From CAZGUH01 sp964529005 (lineage in GTDB: Bacteria; Actinomycetota; Acidimicrobiia; Acidimicrobiales; Ilumatobacteraceae): a stretch of DNA of 35,454 nt. Position numbers and translations under genes: made by a program. The stretch is from the NCBI GenBank assembly GCA_964529005.1, contig CAZGUH010000038.1:1-35454 (forward strand), read 5' to 3'. Positions within the stretch are counted from its first letter, which is position 1. Every line of letters begins with the position of its first letter. Below, one piece after another: positions 15,423 to 23,667 of the stretch. The notes under the pieces were generated by a model, which had not been told where the DNA came from, made no database searches, and worked only from the letters and a program-made list of their open reading frames with translations.

Positions 15423-16187
15423 TCAGCGTCCCGTCCAGCGCGGCGGGCGCTTCTCGGTGAAGGCCGTGATGCCCTCCACCCGGTCCTCCGACGCCATCGC
15501 TCGCTCGAAGGCGGCGATCGCCATCGGCCACGCCTCGGATTCGTCGAGCGGCGTGGCCTCGCGCACGAGGCGCCGGGTCTCGCGCACGGCCATCGGGGCG
15601 TTGGCGGCGATCTCGGCGGCCAACTCGAGCGCCCCGCCGAGCGCTTCGCCCGGCGCCGTCAGGCGGTTGACGAACCCGAGGGAATGAGCCCGGTCACCGT
15701 CGATCGCGTTGCCGGTCAACGCGAGTTCCATCGCGACGTTCATCGGCATGCGCCGCCCGAGCCGGAACACGCCGCCGGCGCCGGCGATCAGCGCCCGCTT
15801 CACCTCTGGCAGGCCGAAGCGCGCCGCCGTCGACGCCACCACCAGGTCGCACGCCAGCACGATCTCACACCCCCCGGCCAGAGCGGGCCCGTCGACGGCG
15901 GCGATCAGCGGCTTGTCCCGCTCCCGCGTGACGATGCCGGCGAAGCCGCCGCGCTCGGTCGAGCGTGCGCCAGCGCCGTTCGCCTGGATGTCCTTCAGGT
16001 CCGCGCCCGCGCAGAACGCCGGCGGCGTCCCGGTGATGATCGCCACGAGGACGTCGTCGTCGGCTTCGTACCGGTCGACGGCTGCTTCGATCGCCGTCGC
16101 GACCGCGCCGGTGATCGCGTTGCGTGCTTCGGGCCGGTCGATGGTGACGACAGCGACCCCGTCGCGGACCTCGTACTTCACGGACAT
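15423..16187 (-). CDS. Enoyl-CoA hydratase (classical crotonase)
   Basis: 254 residues, complete. Both catalytic glutamates are present: one in LAGGCEIVLACD and one in FGLPEVKRALIAG, with oxyanion loop PPAFCAGADLKD, so ordinary syn-hydration of 2-enoyl-CoA is expected, unlike the crotonase at 12616-13425. The C-terminus ends FTEKRPPRWTGR, the usual 'EKRxPxF/W' tail. The ATG at 16187 has AAAGGAA upstream. It is a separate transcript: a strong hairpin lies between it and the upstream ABC gene, and it converges on the F420 oxidoreductase with a 12-base gap. Confidence 0.92.
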   Translation of the reverse strand: MSVKYEVRDGVAVVTIDRPEARNAITGAVATAIEAAVDRYEADDDVLVAIITGTPPAFCAGADLKDIQANGAGARSTERGGFAGIVTRERDKPLIAAVDGPALAGGCEIVLACDLVVASTAARFGLPEVKRALIAGAGGVFRLGRRMPMNVAMELALTGNAIDGDRAHSLGFVNRLTAPGEALGGALELAAEIAANAPMAVRETRRLVREATPLDESEAWPMAIAAFERAMASEDRVEGITAFTEKRPPRWTGR

Positions 16188-16209
16188 GATGGGTTCCTTT
16201 CGACGCGCC

Positions 16210-16243
16210 GCTGCCCGGAACCGTACGCGCGGTCCCGGGCAGC
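16210..16243 (-). terminator. Strong hairpin after the ABC substrate-binding protein gene
   Basis: GCTGCCCGG (16210-16218) pairs with CCGGGCAGC (16235-16243). After one A/C mismatch the inner ACCG pairs with CGGT around the loop TACGCG. It starts 26 bases past the stop of the substrate-binding protein on the minus strand and just before the crotonase start, so it should end the upstream transcript. No U-tract. Confidence 0.6.
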
Positions 16244-16268
16244 GATCTGCGGTGAGCTCAGTGCGGGA

Positions 16269-18005
16269 TCAGGACCCGCCGCCCTCCAGGCCGAGTTCCT
16301 CCCAGAAGATCAGGCCACCGTTGTACACCTTGATCCCGACGACGTCCTTGTCGAACGCCTCGAAGTAGATCAGCGGCCGGATGTAGGTCATCGGCACGTC
16401 CCGCAGCAGCACCTGCTGCACCTCCGAGTAGGCCTCGGCCCGCTCGGTCACGTCCCGGCTGGCCCGGCCCGCGGCGATGGCCTCGTCCATCTCGGGGCTG
16501 GAGTACGTCGTGTAGTTGCGGCCGCCGTTGGTCTGGAGGAAGTTCGTCACGTCCGGCTCGGGATCGAGCCAGTTCATCGTGAAGATCACGGCCTCGAAGT
16601 CGTGGGCGAGGGCCCGCTGCACGGTGTCGAGCGGCGGGGTGATCTCGATCTCCATGTTGACGTTCTCGAAGGTCGCCAGGCCGGCCTGGATGAACTCCAT
16701 CACCGGCTTCTGGCTGTCGGAGCTGGTGATCGTGAACGACAGCGGCTGACCGTGGGCCTCGGCGTACTGGTCGAAGAGCTCCTGCGCCTTCTCCCGGTCG
16801 TAGGTCTGGAACGGCGCGTCGGGGTCGTAGAACGGGTGCGACTCCGGATAGATGCTCTCCGACGGAGGAAGCACCCCGGCGCTGAGCGTCTGGTCGAGCG
16901 CCACCCGGTCGATCGCGTACGCCACCGCCTGCCGGGCGATCGGATCGTCGAACGGCGGCTTCGACACCTGGAACTGGAGCATGAAGCCGCCGGGCACCGG
17001 CGTCCGCACGACGTTGTAGCCCTGCGAGTCGAGCGCAGGCACCATGTCGTAGAACGAATGCACGTAGATGCCGTCGGCTTCACCTGCGATGAGCGAGTTC
17101 TGCCGTTGCGACGGGTTCTCCACGAAGCGGAACTCGAGCGAGTCGAGGTAGGGCTTGCCCTCCATCCAGTAGTTCGGGTTCTTGACCAGCTTCAGCGTGC
17201 TGTCGCGTACCCACGACTCGAACATGAACGGCCCGGCGCCGACCGGCGCGTCGTCGTAACCGGCCCCGAGCGCCTCCATCGCGGTCGGCGACCCGACGTT
17301 CGACAACTGGTTGGCGACGTTGCGGTCGAACTGGAAGTCGGGCGTGACGAGCGTGAACTCGAGCGTGAGCGGATCGACCGCCGTCATCGAGGAGATCTTC
17401 TGCGCCACACCGGCGTTGGGCGACTTGAACTCCGGGTTGGCGATCCGCTCCCAGTTGTACTTGATCGCTTCGGCGTCGAGCGGCGTGCCGTCGGTGAACT
17501 CGATGCCCTCACGCAGCTTCAGCGTCCACGTCAGGCCATCGGTCGTGTCGAGCGACTCGGCCATCTTCGGCTTGACCTCGGCCGTCACAGGGTCGATGTA
17601 CATCAGCACGTCGTACAGCGCCTGGGCGAAGTCGCCGGTGCCGTTGGCGTTGGACGAGCCGCTGAGCTTCGCAGGATCCATCCCGCTGGGGAAGATCGAC
17701 TGGAGGTAGACGAAGTCTCCGCCGGCCGTGATCTCCTCCCCCGCCGGCGCGCTGGACCCCGGGCTGCTCGACGGGCCTGCGCCGGTCGACGCGGTGCTGC
17801 CGCCGCCTTGCGTCGTGCCGCTCGTGGCCGACGGCGCATCGGTGGCGCCGACGCTGCCGGAGCCGCCGTCGTCCTCGTCACCGCACGCCGCGCCGACCAG
17901 CGCGACGGAGACGAGACATGCGATGGCGCTCCATCTGCGCCGGCGCCCCGCGCGCCTCGTGCCCTCCACACGGCGACCGGACACGTCGTTGAACGCATTG
18001 ATCAT
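16269..18005 (-). CDS. ABC transporter substrate-binding lipoprotein, family 5 (peptide/opine/nickel type)
   Basis: 578 residues. The signal peptide ends in lipobox LVGAAC with Cys41, followed by a Ser/Gly/Thr-rich linker to about residue 90, then the SBP_bac_5 fold (LTWTLKLREGIEFTDGTPLDAEAIKYN and PVGAGPFMFESW-like signatures). It captures an extracellular ligand for an ABC importer, but no permease or ATPase gene is adjacent, so it must use components encoded elsewhere. The ATG at 18005 has GAGGGGG six bases upstream. It has its own promoter and terminator. Ligands of this family range from peptides to opines and glycosides; with two N-acyl-D-amino-acid-deacylase-like genes nearby, an N-acylated or amide ligand is a guess. 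Confidence 0.9.
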   Translation of the reverse strand: MINAFNDVSGRRVEGTRRAGRRRRWSAIACLVSVALVGAACGDEDDGGSGSVGATDAPSATSGTTQGGGSTASTGAGPSSSPGSSAPAGEEITAGGDFVYLQSIFPSGMDPAKLSGSSNANGTGDFAQALYDVLMYIDPVTAEVKPKMAESLDTTDGLTWTLKLREGIEFTDGTPLDAEAIKYNWERIANPEFKSPNAGVAQKISSMTAVDPLTLEFTLVTPDFQFDRNVANQLSNVGSPTAMEALGAGYDDAPVGAGPFMFESWVRDSTLKLVKNPNYWMEGKPYLDSLEFRFVENPSQRQNSLIAGEADGIYVHSFYDMVPALDSQGYNVVRTPVPGGFMLQFQVSKPPFDDPIARQAVAYAIDRVALDQTLSAGVLPPSESIYPESHPFYDPDAPFQTYDREKAQELFDQYAEAHGQPLSFTITSSDSQKPVMEFIQAGLATFENVNMEIEITPPLDTVQRALAHDFEAVIFTMNWLDPEPDVTNFLQTNGGRNYTTYSSPEMDEAIAAGRASRDVTERAEAYSEVQQVLLRDVPMTYIRPLIYFEAFDKDVVGIKVYNGGLIFWEELGLEGGGS

Positions 18006-18071
18006 GCGAAACCCCCTCGGCGTCCCCTCCCGCAGGACGGACTCCTGCTCCCCTGGTGGCGACTCGTGAAA

Positions 18072-18100
18072 AAGTTAAACATATGAGCTAAGTAAGTCAA
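18072..18100 (-). promoter_or_regulatory. Promoter of the substrate-binding protein gene with embedded palindrome (site B)
   Basis: Minus-strand -35 TTGACT (18095-18100) and -10 TAACTT (18072-18077) with a 17-base spacer, placing the transcript start about 60 bases before the ATG. The palindrome TGAGCTAAGTAAGTCA (18084-18099; TGA-N2-TA-N2-TA-N2-TCA) covers most of the spacer and the -35, a typical repressor position. It differs from the 17-base form of sites A and C in arm order and spacing. Confidence 0.55.
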
Positions 18101-18124
18101 TAGAAAGCCACCGCGAGGCCGGCA

Positions 18125-18511
18125 TCACCCGTCTTCGTCGATGACGACGACCGAGGTGATCGCGTGCGACTCGCCCGTCCGCCAGGTGTGCAGAGCGCCG
18201 CGCTGGAGCACGCAGTCACCCACGCGCAAGACGACGGGATCCTCGCCCGGGACGACGAGCTCGAGCTCACCCTCGACGACCGTGACGTAGTCCACCGTGG
18301 GGGTTGCGTGCGGTGGCAGCACGGTGTGCGGCTCGAGGCGCACGAAGACCCAATGGCGGCCGGGTTCGCGCCCGTCGTCGACGCGAGCGAGCGACAGGCC
18401 AGGCGCGGCGCCTTCGCGGGTCAGGTCCACCGGCTCGAACACCAGCGCGTCGCGGCCGACGACGGCAGAAGACTCGCCGCGGCGCTCGGTCGTCGTGCGC
18501 CACACGTTCAT
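18125..18511 (-). CDS. Cupin-domain protein
   Basis: 128 residues, single cupin_2 barrel. The metal-site strand reads PPHATPTVDYVTVVEGELEL, as in cupins of the 'H...DYV..LxGE' group often found next to aromatic or terpenoid catabolic genes; the second motif is GDCVLQRGALHTWR. Only part of the usual His-x-His/Glu set is obvious, so catalysis is uncertain; a lyase or a binding role is possible. Its ATG overlaps the stop of the deacylase-like gene as ATGA (18508-18511). It is the last gene of a three-gene unit starting at 21446. Confidence 0.85.
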   Translation of the reverse strand: MNVWRTTTERRGESSAVVGRDALVFEPVDLTREGAAPGLSLARVDDGREPGRHWVFVRLEPHTVLPPHATPTVDYVTVVEGELELVVPGEDPVVLRVGDCVLQRGALHTWRTGESHAITSVVVIDEDG

Positions 18512-20226
18512 CGCAGCCGGGCTCCGTGGTCGAGCATGCGGCCGGGACGCTCGTCGGTGCGCACGCCGGATCGCTGCACGACGCGCCCCGAGGCGATCGT
18601 GGCCCGGTACCCGCCTGCGGCCCGCCGGAAGCGCATCGCGCCGCCGGGAAGATCGTGCACGAGGTCGGGGGCGTCCCACGACAGCTCGTCGAGTGCGAAC
18701 ACGTTGAGGTCGGCGGCCATCCCCGGGCGCACGTACCCGCGATCGCGCAGCCCGGCCAGCTCGGCGGCGCGCGCGGTGAGCTCGTGGACGGCGGCTTCGA
18801 GCGTCAGGTCGCCGCGCTCGCGGACGTGGCGGGTCAGCGCCAGAGTGGCGTCTCCGGCGGCGCACATCATCGCCACGTGCGCTCCGGCGTCGCTGCTGCC
18901 GAGCATCGTCGCCGGGTGCCGCAGGAAGCTGGCGACCCCGTCCGGGTCGTCGTTGGTGCGGTCCACCGCCATCACCTCCGGGTAGAGGTCGTTGGCCAGG
19001 CACCAGTCGGCGAGCGCGTCCGAGGGGTGCGCGCCGCGGGCCTCGGCCAGATCCTTCAACGACCGACCGAGCCAGGGGCGCAGGTCGGGCTTGGCCACCC
19101 CGATGAACTTGACCTTCTCCGGCCGGTGGACGGGGAACATCGACGAGCGCACGCCGTCCCACTCCCGCCGCGCCACCTCGCGCCAGGCGGCGTCGTCGAG
19201 CAGGCGGCGCTTGCCGTCCCCGCGGGCGCGGATGTAGCGCAGCCACCCCTGCGACAGCGTCGAGAACGCCATGCTGCGGTCCCAGTTGACGCGGGTGTCG
19301 CCCGGGCGCGGGCTGTACTGCGCCTGGATGCGGACGCCGAGCGCGGCGTGTTCGGCGGACCGGTCGAGCATGCGCATCCGGCCCGCCGCGGTCTTGGCGT
19401 CGTAGGCGAGCCCCGTCCAGGTGATCCGCAGGTCGCGCCCGGCGCACAGCGACACGATGCGGTCGATCGAATGCCACGGCTCGGCGGACAGGACGTCGGG
19501 GACGAACTGGAGCAGCGCGTCGTGGCGGTGCAGGACCGCGAACAGCGCGGCGAGCTCGGCGTCGTCGGCGAGGCGTGCCGGCACCGGGCGACCCGCCTCG
19601 TCCTCGTCGAAGTACGTCGTCGACAGCCCGAACGCGCCCGCGCGCAGCGACTCGTCGAGCACGGCGGCCATCGCCTCCCGCTCGGCGTCGTCGGCCGGCC
19701 GATCCCACGCCGCGTCCCCCATCACGAACATCCGCAGCGGCGTGTGGCCGACGAGCGCGGCGGTGTTCACCGCCATGGGGAATTGCGACGCCGCGCGGTA
19801 CTCGGCCCACGTGCCCCACGTCCAAGGGATGTGCTCACGGAAGATGTCGTCGGGCACGTCCTCGATGTAGCTGAACACCGCGGAGATCTCCTCGACCTGT
19901 TCCGGGCGGATCGGGGCGACCGACAGCGAGCAGTTGCCGGTCAGCACGGTCGTCACACCGTGCAGCGCGATCGGGTCGGCGTCGGGGTCGAGGAACAGCG
20001 TCGGATCGAGGTGCGTGTGCAGGTCGACGAACCCCGGCGTCACCAGCGCGCCGCCGGCGTCGATCTCGGGCTCGCCGTCGCGCCGGAGGCCCGCGGCGAC
20101 CTCGATGATCACGCCGGCGCGCACGCGCACGTCGGCGCGCACCGCCGGGGCGCCGCTGCCGTCCAGGACGGCGCCGCCGCGGACGAGCAGATCGCCGCCG
20201 CCCGGGACGCTGCTGCGAGCGGCCAT
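18508..20226 (-). CDS. N-acyl-D-amino-acid deacylase-like amidohydrolase
   Basis: 572 residues, urease-type amidohydrolase superfamily. The metal site shows VDLHTHLDP (His70, His72), the Cys ligand in TGNCS (Cys99) typical of D-aminoacylases, and a SSDAGAH motif with the catalytic Asp in the C-terminal third. N-terminal and C-terminal beta-sandwich parts are present (PGMAADLNVF). Expected reaction: hydrolysis of an amide or cyclic imide; the true substrate is unknown and such enzymes are widespread in catabolic islands. It starts two bases after the upstream amidohydrolase stop and is coupled to the cupin downstream. Paralogous to the protein at 33660-35408. Confidence 0.88.
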   Translation of the reverse strand: MAARSSVPGGGDLLVRGGAVLDGSGAPAVRADVRVRAGVIIEVAAGLRRDGEPEIDAGGALVTPGFVDLHTHLDPTLFLDPDADPIALHGVTTVLTGNCSLSVAPIRPEQVEEISAVFSYIEDVPDDIFREHIPWTWGTWAEYRAASQFPMAVNTAALVGHTPLRMFVMGDAAWDRPADDAEREAMAAVLDESLRAGAFGLSTTYFDEDEAGRPVPARLADDAELAALFAVLHRHDALLQFVPDVLSAEPWHSIDRIVSLCAGRDLRITWTGLAYDAKTAAGRMRMLDRSAEHAALGVRIQAQYSPRPGDTRVNWDRSMAFSTLSQGWLRYIRARGDGKRRLLDDAAWREVARREWDGVRSSMFPVHRPEKVKFIGVAKPDLRPWLGRSLKDLAEARGAHPSDALADWCLANDLYPEVMAVDRTNDDPDGVASFLRHPATMLGSSDAGAHVAMMCAAGDATLALTRHVRERGDLTLEAAVHELTARAAELAGLRDRGYVRPGMAADLNVFALDELSWDAPDLVHDLPGGAMRFRRAAGGYRATIASGRVVQRSGVRTDERPGRMLDHGARLR

Positions 20227-20228
20227 CG

Positions 20229-21446
20229 TCAGCCGTTCAGCACGCGGTCGATCCGGTAGAGGCGCGCCGCGTTGGTGCGCAGCAGCTTCTCGCGCTGGGC
20301 GGCCGTCAGGGTCGCCGTCTGCTTCCATGCCGCAGCGCGCGACGACGGCCAGGAGCCGTCGGGGTGCGGGTAGTCGGTCTCGAAGCACAGGTTGTCGTCG
20401 CCGAGCTCGTCGAGGAACCGCAGGACGGCAGGGTCGTCGAAGATGCAGAAGTAGACGTGGTCGGCGAGGTAGCTGCTCGGCCGCGCCGGAAGCCGCTCGG
20501 CGAAACCGGCCACCGTCGTGCCGGCCTCCCACAGACCGTCGAGGCGCGACATGAGGAACGGCACCCACCCGGCCTGGCCCTCGGAGAACGCGATCTTGAG
20601 CTGCGGGTGGCGGATGAACGCGCCGCTCACCAGCCAGTCGCTCAACGAGAACGCGCTGTTGCCGAAGTGGTTGCTGATGCGCACGCCCATCGGCGCATCC
20701 TCGGACGTCGTGTGCACGACCGAGCTCGAACCGATGTGAAGGTTGATCACAGCGCCGGTCTCGGCGCACGCGGCGAAGAACGGCTCCCAGTGCCCGCTGT
20801 ACATCGACGGCAGGCCGAGCCGGGCGGGGATCTCCGAGAAGCACACCGAGCGCGACCCCTGCGCCGCCGTGCGGCGCACCTCGGCTGCGGCCAGCTCGGC
20901 GTCCCACAGCGGCACGATCCGCGTGCCGAGCAGGCGGCCGTCCGATCCCGCTTCCCATTCCTCGGCCAGGAAGTCGTTGTACGCGCGCAGGCACTGCAAG
21001 GCGACGTCCTTGTCCTTCGCTTCGAGGAAGCGCTGGCCGCAGAACCGCACGAAGTTGTTGGGGAAGCAGACCGATGCCTCGACCCCGTCGACGTCCATGT
21101 CGGCGAGGCGGGCGACGGGGTCGTAGCAGCCACGGCGGATCTCGTCGAAGACCATCGGCTCGAGGTCGTTCTCGACCGCCGGCTTGCCGACGGCCCCGAA
21201 GCCTCGGCGCAACGGCTCGGCGACGTCCTCGTAGTGCCACACGTCCGCCCAGACCTGCGTGCCAGGGCGAATCAAGGACTCGACCTTCTCTCGCCGCACG
21301 TGCGGAACGGCATCGGCGAGCGCCTTCGGCACGCGATCGGTCCACAGCGTCGGCGGCTCGACGATGTGGTCGTCGACCGACACCAGCAACGGGACCTCGG
21401 CGAGCGTCGGGTCGTCGACGCGGTGGGTGAGTTCCTGGACGGTCAC
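20229..21446 (-). CDS. COG2159-type amidohydrolase (amidohydrolase-2 family)
   Basis: 405 residues, TIM-barrel metal-dependent hydrolase or decarboxylase. The N-terminal metal motif is the variant SVDDHIVEPPTLW instead of HxH; later ligands are His in INLHIGSS and Asp in FETDYPHPDGSWP, the standard ending of this family. Members act as decarboxylases (ACMSD, gamma-resorcylate type) or hydrolases of ring-cleavage products, so a C-C or lactone hydrolysis step is possible. The GTG at 21446 follows GGGAGG by four bases. First gene of the operon with the deacylase-like protein and cupin; the promoter gap with site C is shared with the divergent operon at 21558. Confidence 0.88.
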   Translation of the reverse strand: MTVQELTHRVDDPTLAEVPLLVSVDDHIVEPPTLWTDRVPKALADAVPHVRREKVESLIRPGTQVWADVWHYEDVAEPLRRGFGAVGKPAVENDLEPMVFDEIRRGCYDPVARLADMDVDGVEASVCFPNNFVRFCGQRFLEAKDKDVALQCLRAYNDFLAEEWEAGSDGRLLGTRIVPLWDAELAAAEVRRTAAQGSRSVCFSEIPARLGLPSMYSGHWEPFFAACAETGAVINLHIGSSSVVHTTSEDAPMGVRISNHFGNSAFSLSDWLVSGAFIRHPQLKIAFSEGQAGWVPFLMSRLDGLWEAGTTVAGFAERLPARPSSYLADHVYFCIFDDPAVLRFLDELGDDNLCFETDYPHPDGSWPSSRAAAWKQTATLTAAQREKLLRTNAARLYRIDRVLNG

Positions 21447-21492
21447 GGCGCCTCCCCTGTCGTTGCCTGTCGTTCCGTTTCGTTCCGTGTCG

Positions 21493-21521
21493 TTACAATC
21501 ATCTACCTTATCTGATGTTAT
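21493..21521 (+). promoter_or_regulatory. Divergent promoter region with a perfect 17-base palindrome (site C)
   Basis: Plus-strand -35 TTACAA (21493-21498) and -10 TGTTAT (21516-21521) are exactly 17 bases apart. The spacer itself is TCATCTACCTTATCTGA (21499-21515), matching TCA-N2-TA-N3-TA-N2-TGA at all ten fixed positions. It sits between the operons starting at 21446 (minus) and 21558 (plus). This is the best-preserved copy of the motif in the window. Confidence 0.6.
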
Positions 21522-21557
21522 TGACCTTATACAGACCGCAGACGAGAGCCGCCGGGG

Positions 21558-22127
21558 ATGCGCCCAATGCCAGAGCCACGAATCGCACCGTTGCCCGCTG
21601 ACGCGTGGAGCCGGGAGGCGGCAGAGTTCCTGGGCCGCCCGGTGCCCGGACGAGACGGCGCGCCGGTGTCGACGTTCCTCGCCACCATGGCGCGCCACCT
21701 GCCGCTGCTGGCACGCTGGGCCTCCTACTCGCACAGCATCACCCGCAAGGCGCAGCTGCCCGAGAGGGCGCGGGAGCTGGCGATCCTGCGCACGGGATGG
21801 CTGTGCCGCAGCGACTACGAGTGGGGTCATCACGTCCGCATGGCGAAGGCCGCGGGGGTGACGGCGGCCGAGATCGAACAGGTCATCGCCGGGCCGGATC
21901 ACCCCGCGTGGGACCCGTTCGACGCGGCGATCGTGCGATCGGTGGACGAGCTGCGCCGCGACGGCGTGATCAGCGACGCCACCTGGACCACGCTCGCGCA
22001 GCGCTGGGACGAGCGGCAGCTGATCGAACTGCCGCTGCTGATCGGCCACTACCACGGCGTGGCGTGGGTGCAGAACAGCCTGCGGGTGCCGCTCGATCCC
22101 GACATCGAGGGCCTGGCGGCACGATGA
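21558..22127 (+). CDS. Carboxymuconolactone decarboxylase (AhpD-like) family protein
   Basis: 189 residues. Contains ARELAILRTGWLCRSDYEWGHHV, the CMD/AhpD core helix pair. Only one Cys is present in the motif (CRSDYEW, where peroxidases have CxxC), so thiol peroxidase activity is unlikely, while the trailing His of GHHV is kept. This single-Cys form is common in catabolic gene clusters, where the role is unclear (hydrolase or decarboxylase-like). Two ATGs (21558, 21567) are possible; the first is kept because GGGG precedes it only weakly in either case. The stop overlaps the start of the next gene as ATGA. Confidence 0.88.
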   Translation: MRPMPEPRIAPLPADAWSREAAEFLGRPVPGRDGAPVSTFLATMARHLPLLARWASYSHSITRKAQLPERARELAILRTGWLCRSDYEWGHHVRMAKAAGVTAAEIEQVIAGPDHPAWDPFDAAIVRSVDELRRDGVISDATWTTLAQRWDERQLIELPLLIGHYHGVAWVQNSLRVPLDPDIEGLAAR

Positions 22128-23077
22128 CCGCGGCCTCGACGGGGGCGCCGCCGCTGCGCACACGCGTGTCGGATCTCCTCGGCATCCGCTATCCGATCCT
22201 CCAGGCGCCGATGGGCTTCATCGCCCGCGCGCAGCTGGCCTCGGCGGTCTCCAACGCCGGTGGCCTCGGCATCATCGAGACCGCCAGCGGTGAGATCCCC
22301 GCAATCGTCGACGAGCTGTCGCGCATGCGCGAACTCACCGAGGCGCCGTTCGCCGTGAACCTGCCCCTCCTGCTGCTGCGCGACGAGTCGGTGATCGAGC
22401 GCATCGCGCCGTACGTCCGCATCGTCACCACGTCGGCAGGCGATCCCGGGAAGTTCACGCCGCGCCTGCACGACGCCGGGATGACCGTGCTCCACGTCGC
22501 AGGGACCCTGCGCGGGGCTCTGAAGGCGGCCGACGCCGGGGTCGACGGCCTGATCGTGGAAGGCAACGAAGGCGGGGGCTTCAAGGATCCTCGCGGCGCG
22601 ACCACGATGGTGCTGCTGCCCCTGGTGTGCTCGCAGGTCGACCTGCCGGTCGTCGCCGCGGGAGGGATGGTCGACGGCGCGTCGATGGCGGCCGCGTTCG
22701 CGCTCGGCGCCGAGGGGGTGCAGATGGGCACGCGGATGGTGTGCTCCGCCGAGTCGCCGGTGCACGACGCCTACAAGCAGATCTTCATCGACGCGCAGGA
22801 CACCGACAGCCTGCTCGTGAACCGGCAGCGCAGACCGGCGTACCGCGTGTTGCGGACCTCGTTCAGCGAGCAGTTCGAGTGGGCGCCGACCGCCGAGCTG
22901 GGCGAGCGCGAGGCGCTGATGGAGCTGTACTACGACGGCAAGGTCGACGGCGCGCTGGCCTTCGGGGGGCAGGCGGCCAGCCGCATCCGCGACGTTCGTC
23001 CGGTGGCCGACATCCTGGCGTCGACGGTCACCGAGTTCCGCGCCGTCGCCGAGCGCCTCGGGCGCGCCGCGACGTGA
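22124..23077 (+). CDS. Nitronate monooxygenase/enoyl-reductase-like FMN protein
   Basis: 317 residues, 2-nitropropane dioxygenase-type TIM barrel: PILQAPMGFIARAQLASAVS at the N-terminus, VVAAGGMVDGASMAAAFALG and GVQMGTRM for FMN phosphate binding. The catalytic His of true nitronate monooxygenases (EAGGH) is Phe153 here (EGNEGGGFK), so nitronate oxidation is doubtful; a FabK-like or other FMN reductase reaction is an alternative. This EGGGFK form seems to be a subfamily. Coupled to the CMD gene by ATGA at 22124-22127 and ending two bases before the convergent isochorismatase-fold gene stop. Confidence 0.88.
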   Translation: MTAASTGAPPLRTRVSDLLGIRYPILQAPMGFIARAQLASAVSNAGGLGIIETASGEIPAIVDELSRMRELTEAPFAVNLPLLLLRDESVIERIAPYVRIVTTSAGDPGKFTPRLHDAGMTVLHVAGTLRGALKAADAGVDGLIVEGNEGGGFKDPRGATTMVLLPLVCSQVDLPVVAAGGMVDGASMAAAFALGAEGVQMGTRMVCSAESPVHDAYKQIFIDAQDTDSLLVNRQRRPAYRVLRTSFSEQFEWAPTAELGEREALMELYYDGKVDGALAFGGQAASRIRDVRPVADILASTVTEFRAVAERLGRAAT

Positions 23078-23079
23078 CG

Positions 23080-23667
23080 TCACCCGGCCAATGACGCGAT
23101 CCATTCGCCGGCGGTGACGACGCGGGCGTTGTGGGGGAACACGCGCTCGAGCAGCATCCGGTGGACCTCGGCATCCGCGTCGGCGCACACGTCGGCCAGC
23201 ACGACGAGGCGGTAGTCGAGGTCGGCAGCCTGGCGCACGGTGGAGAGCACCACGCCGCTGGTCGCGATGCCGCCGACGACGAGCCGCTCGATCCCGCGCG
23301 ATCGCGCCAGCAGGTCGAGATCGCTGCCGACGAACGCTCCGACGCGCTTCTTGACGACGACGAAGTCTGCGGCGCCCGGCCCGAGGTCGGGATGGACCTC
23401 GTTGCCCTCGGCCGCCTTCGCCATCAGGCCGCTCTGCACGAGCGAGGAGAGCTGCTCGTTGCGCCGGCTGATCTCGGGAAAGCCCGGCCGGAACCGTCCG
23501 ACGACGAAGATCACCTGCACGCCGGCGGCGCGAGCAGCCGCCACGGACTCCACCGCGCAGGCCAGCACGCCGGGTCCGTGCTGCGCGTACCGCTCGACCG
23601 TCGAACGGTGGAAGTCGAGCAGCAGCAGCGCGGTCCGCCCGTTCTCGCCCGCCAGATCCGCCGCCAT
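23080..23667 (-). CDS. Isochorismatase-fold cysteine-hydrolase family protein without the catalytic Cys
   Basis: 195 residues. Asp18 (LLLLDFH) and Lys106/107 (VVVKKRVGAF) of the usual Asp-Lys-Cys triad are present. At the Cys position (TxxCVxxT) the protein reads TSGVVLST (136-143), so Val139 replaces Cys. This TSGVV form is shared by a subgroup of actinobacterial relatives as far as I recall, so it is unlikely to be a point defect; activity may be lost or use another nucleophile. The start ATG shares one base with the stop of the SDR (TGATG at 23665-23669), so the two are co-translated. Confidence 0.85.
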   Translation of the reverse strand: MAADLAGENGRTALLLLDFHRSTVERYAQHGPGVLACAVESVAAARAAGVQVIFVVGRFRPGFPEISRRNEQLSSLVQSGLMAKAAEGNEVHPDLGPGAADFVVVKKRVGAFVGSDLDLLARSRGIERLVVGGIATSGVVLSTVRQAADLDYRLVVLADVCADADAEVHRMLLERVFPHNARVVTAGEWIASLAG

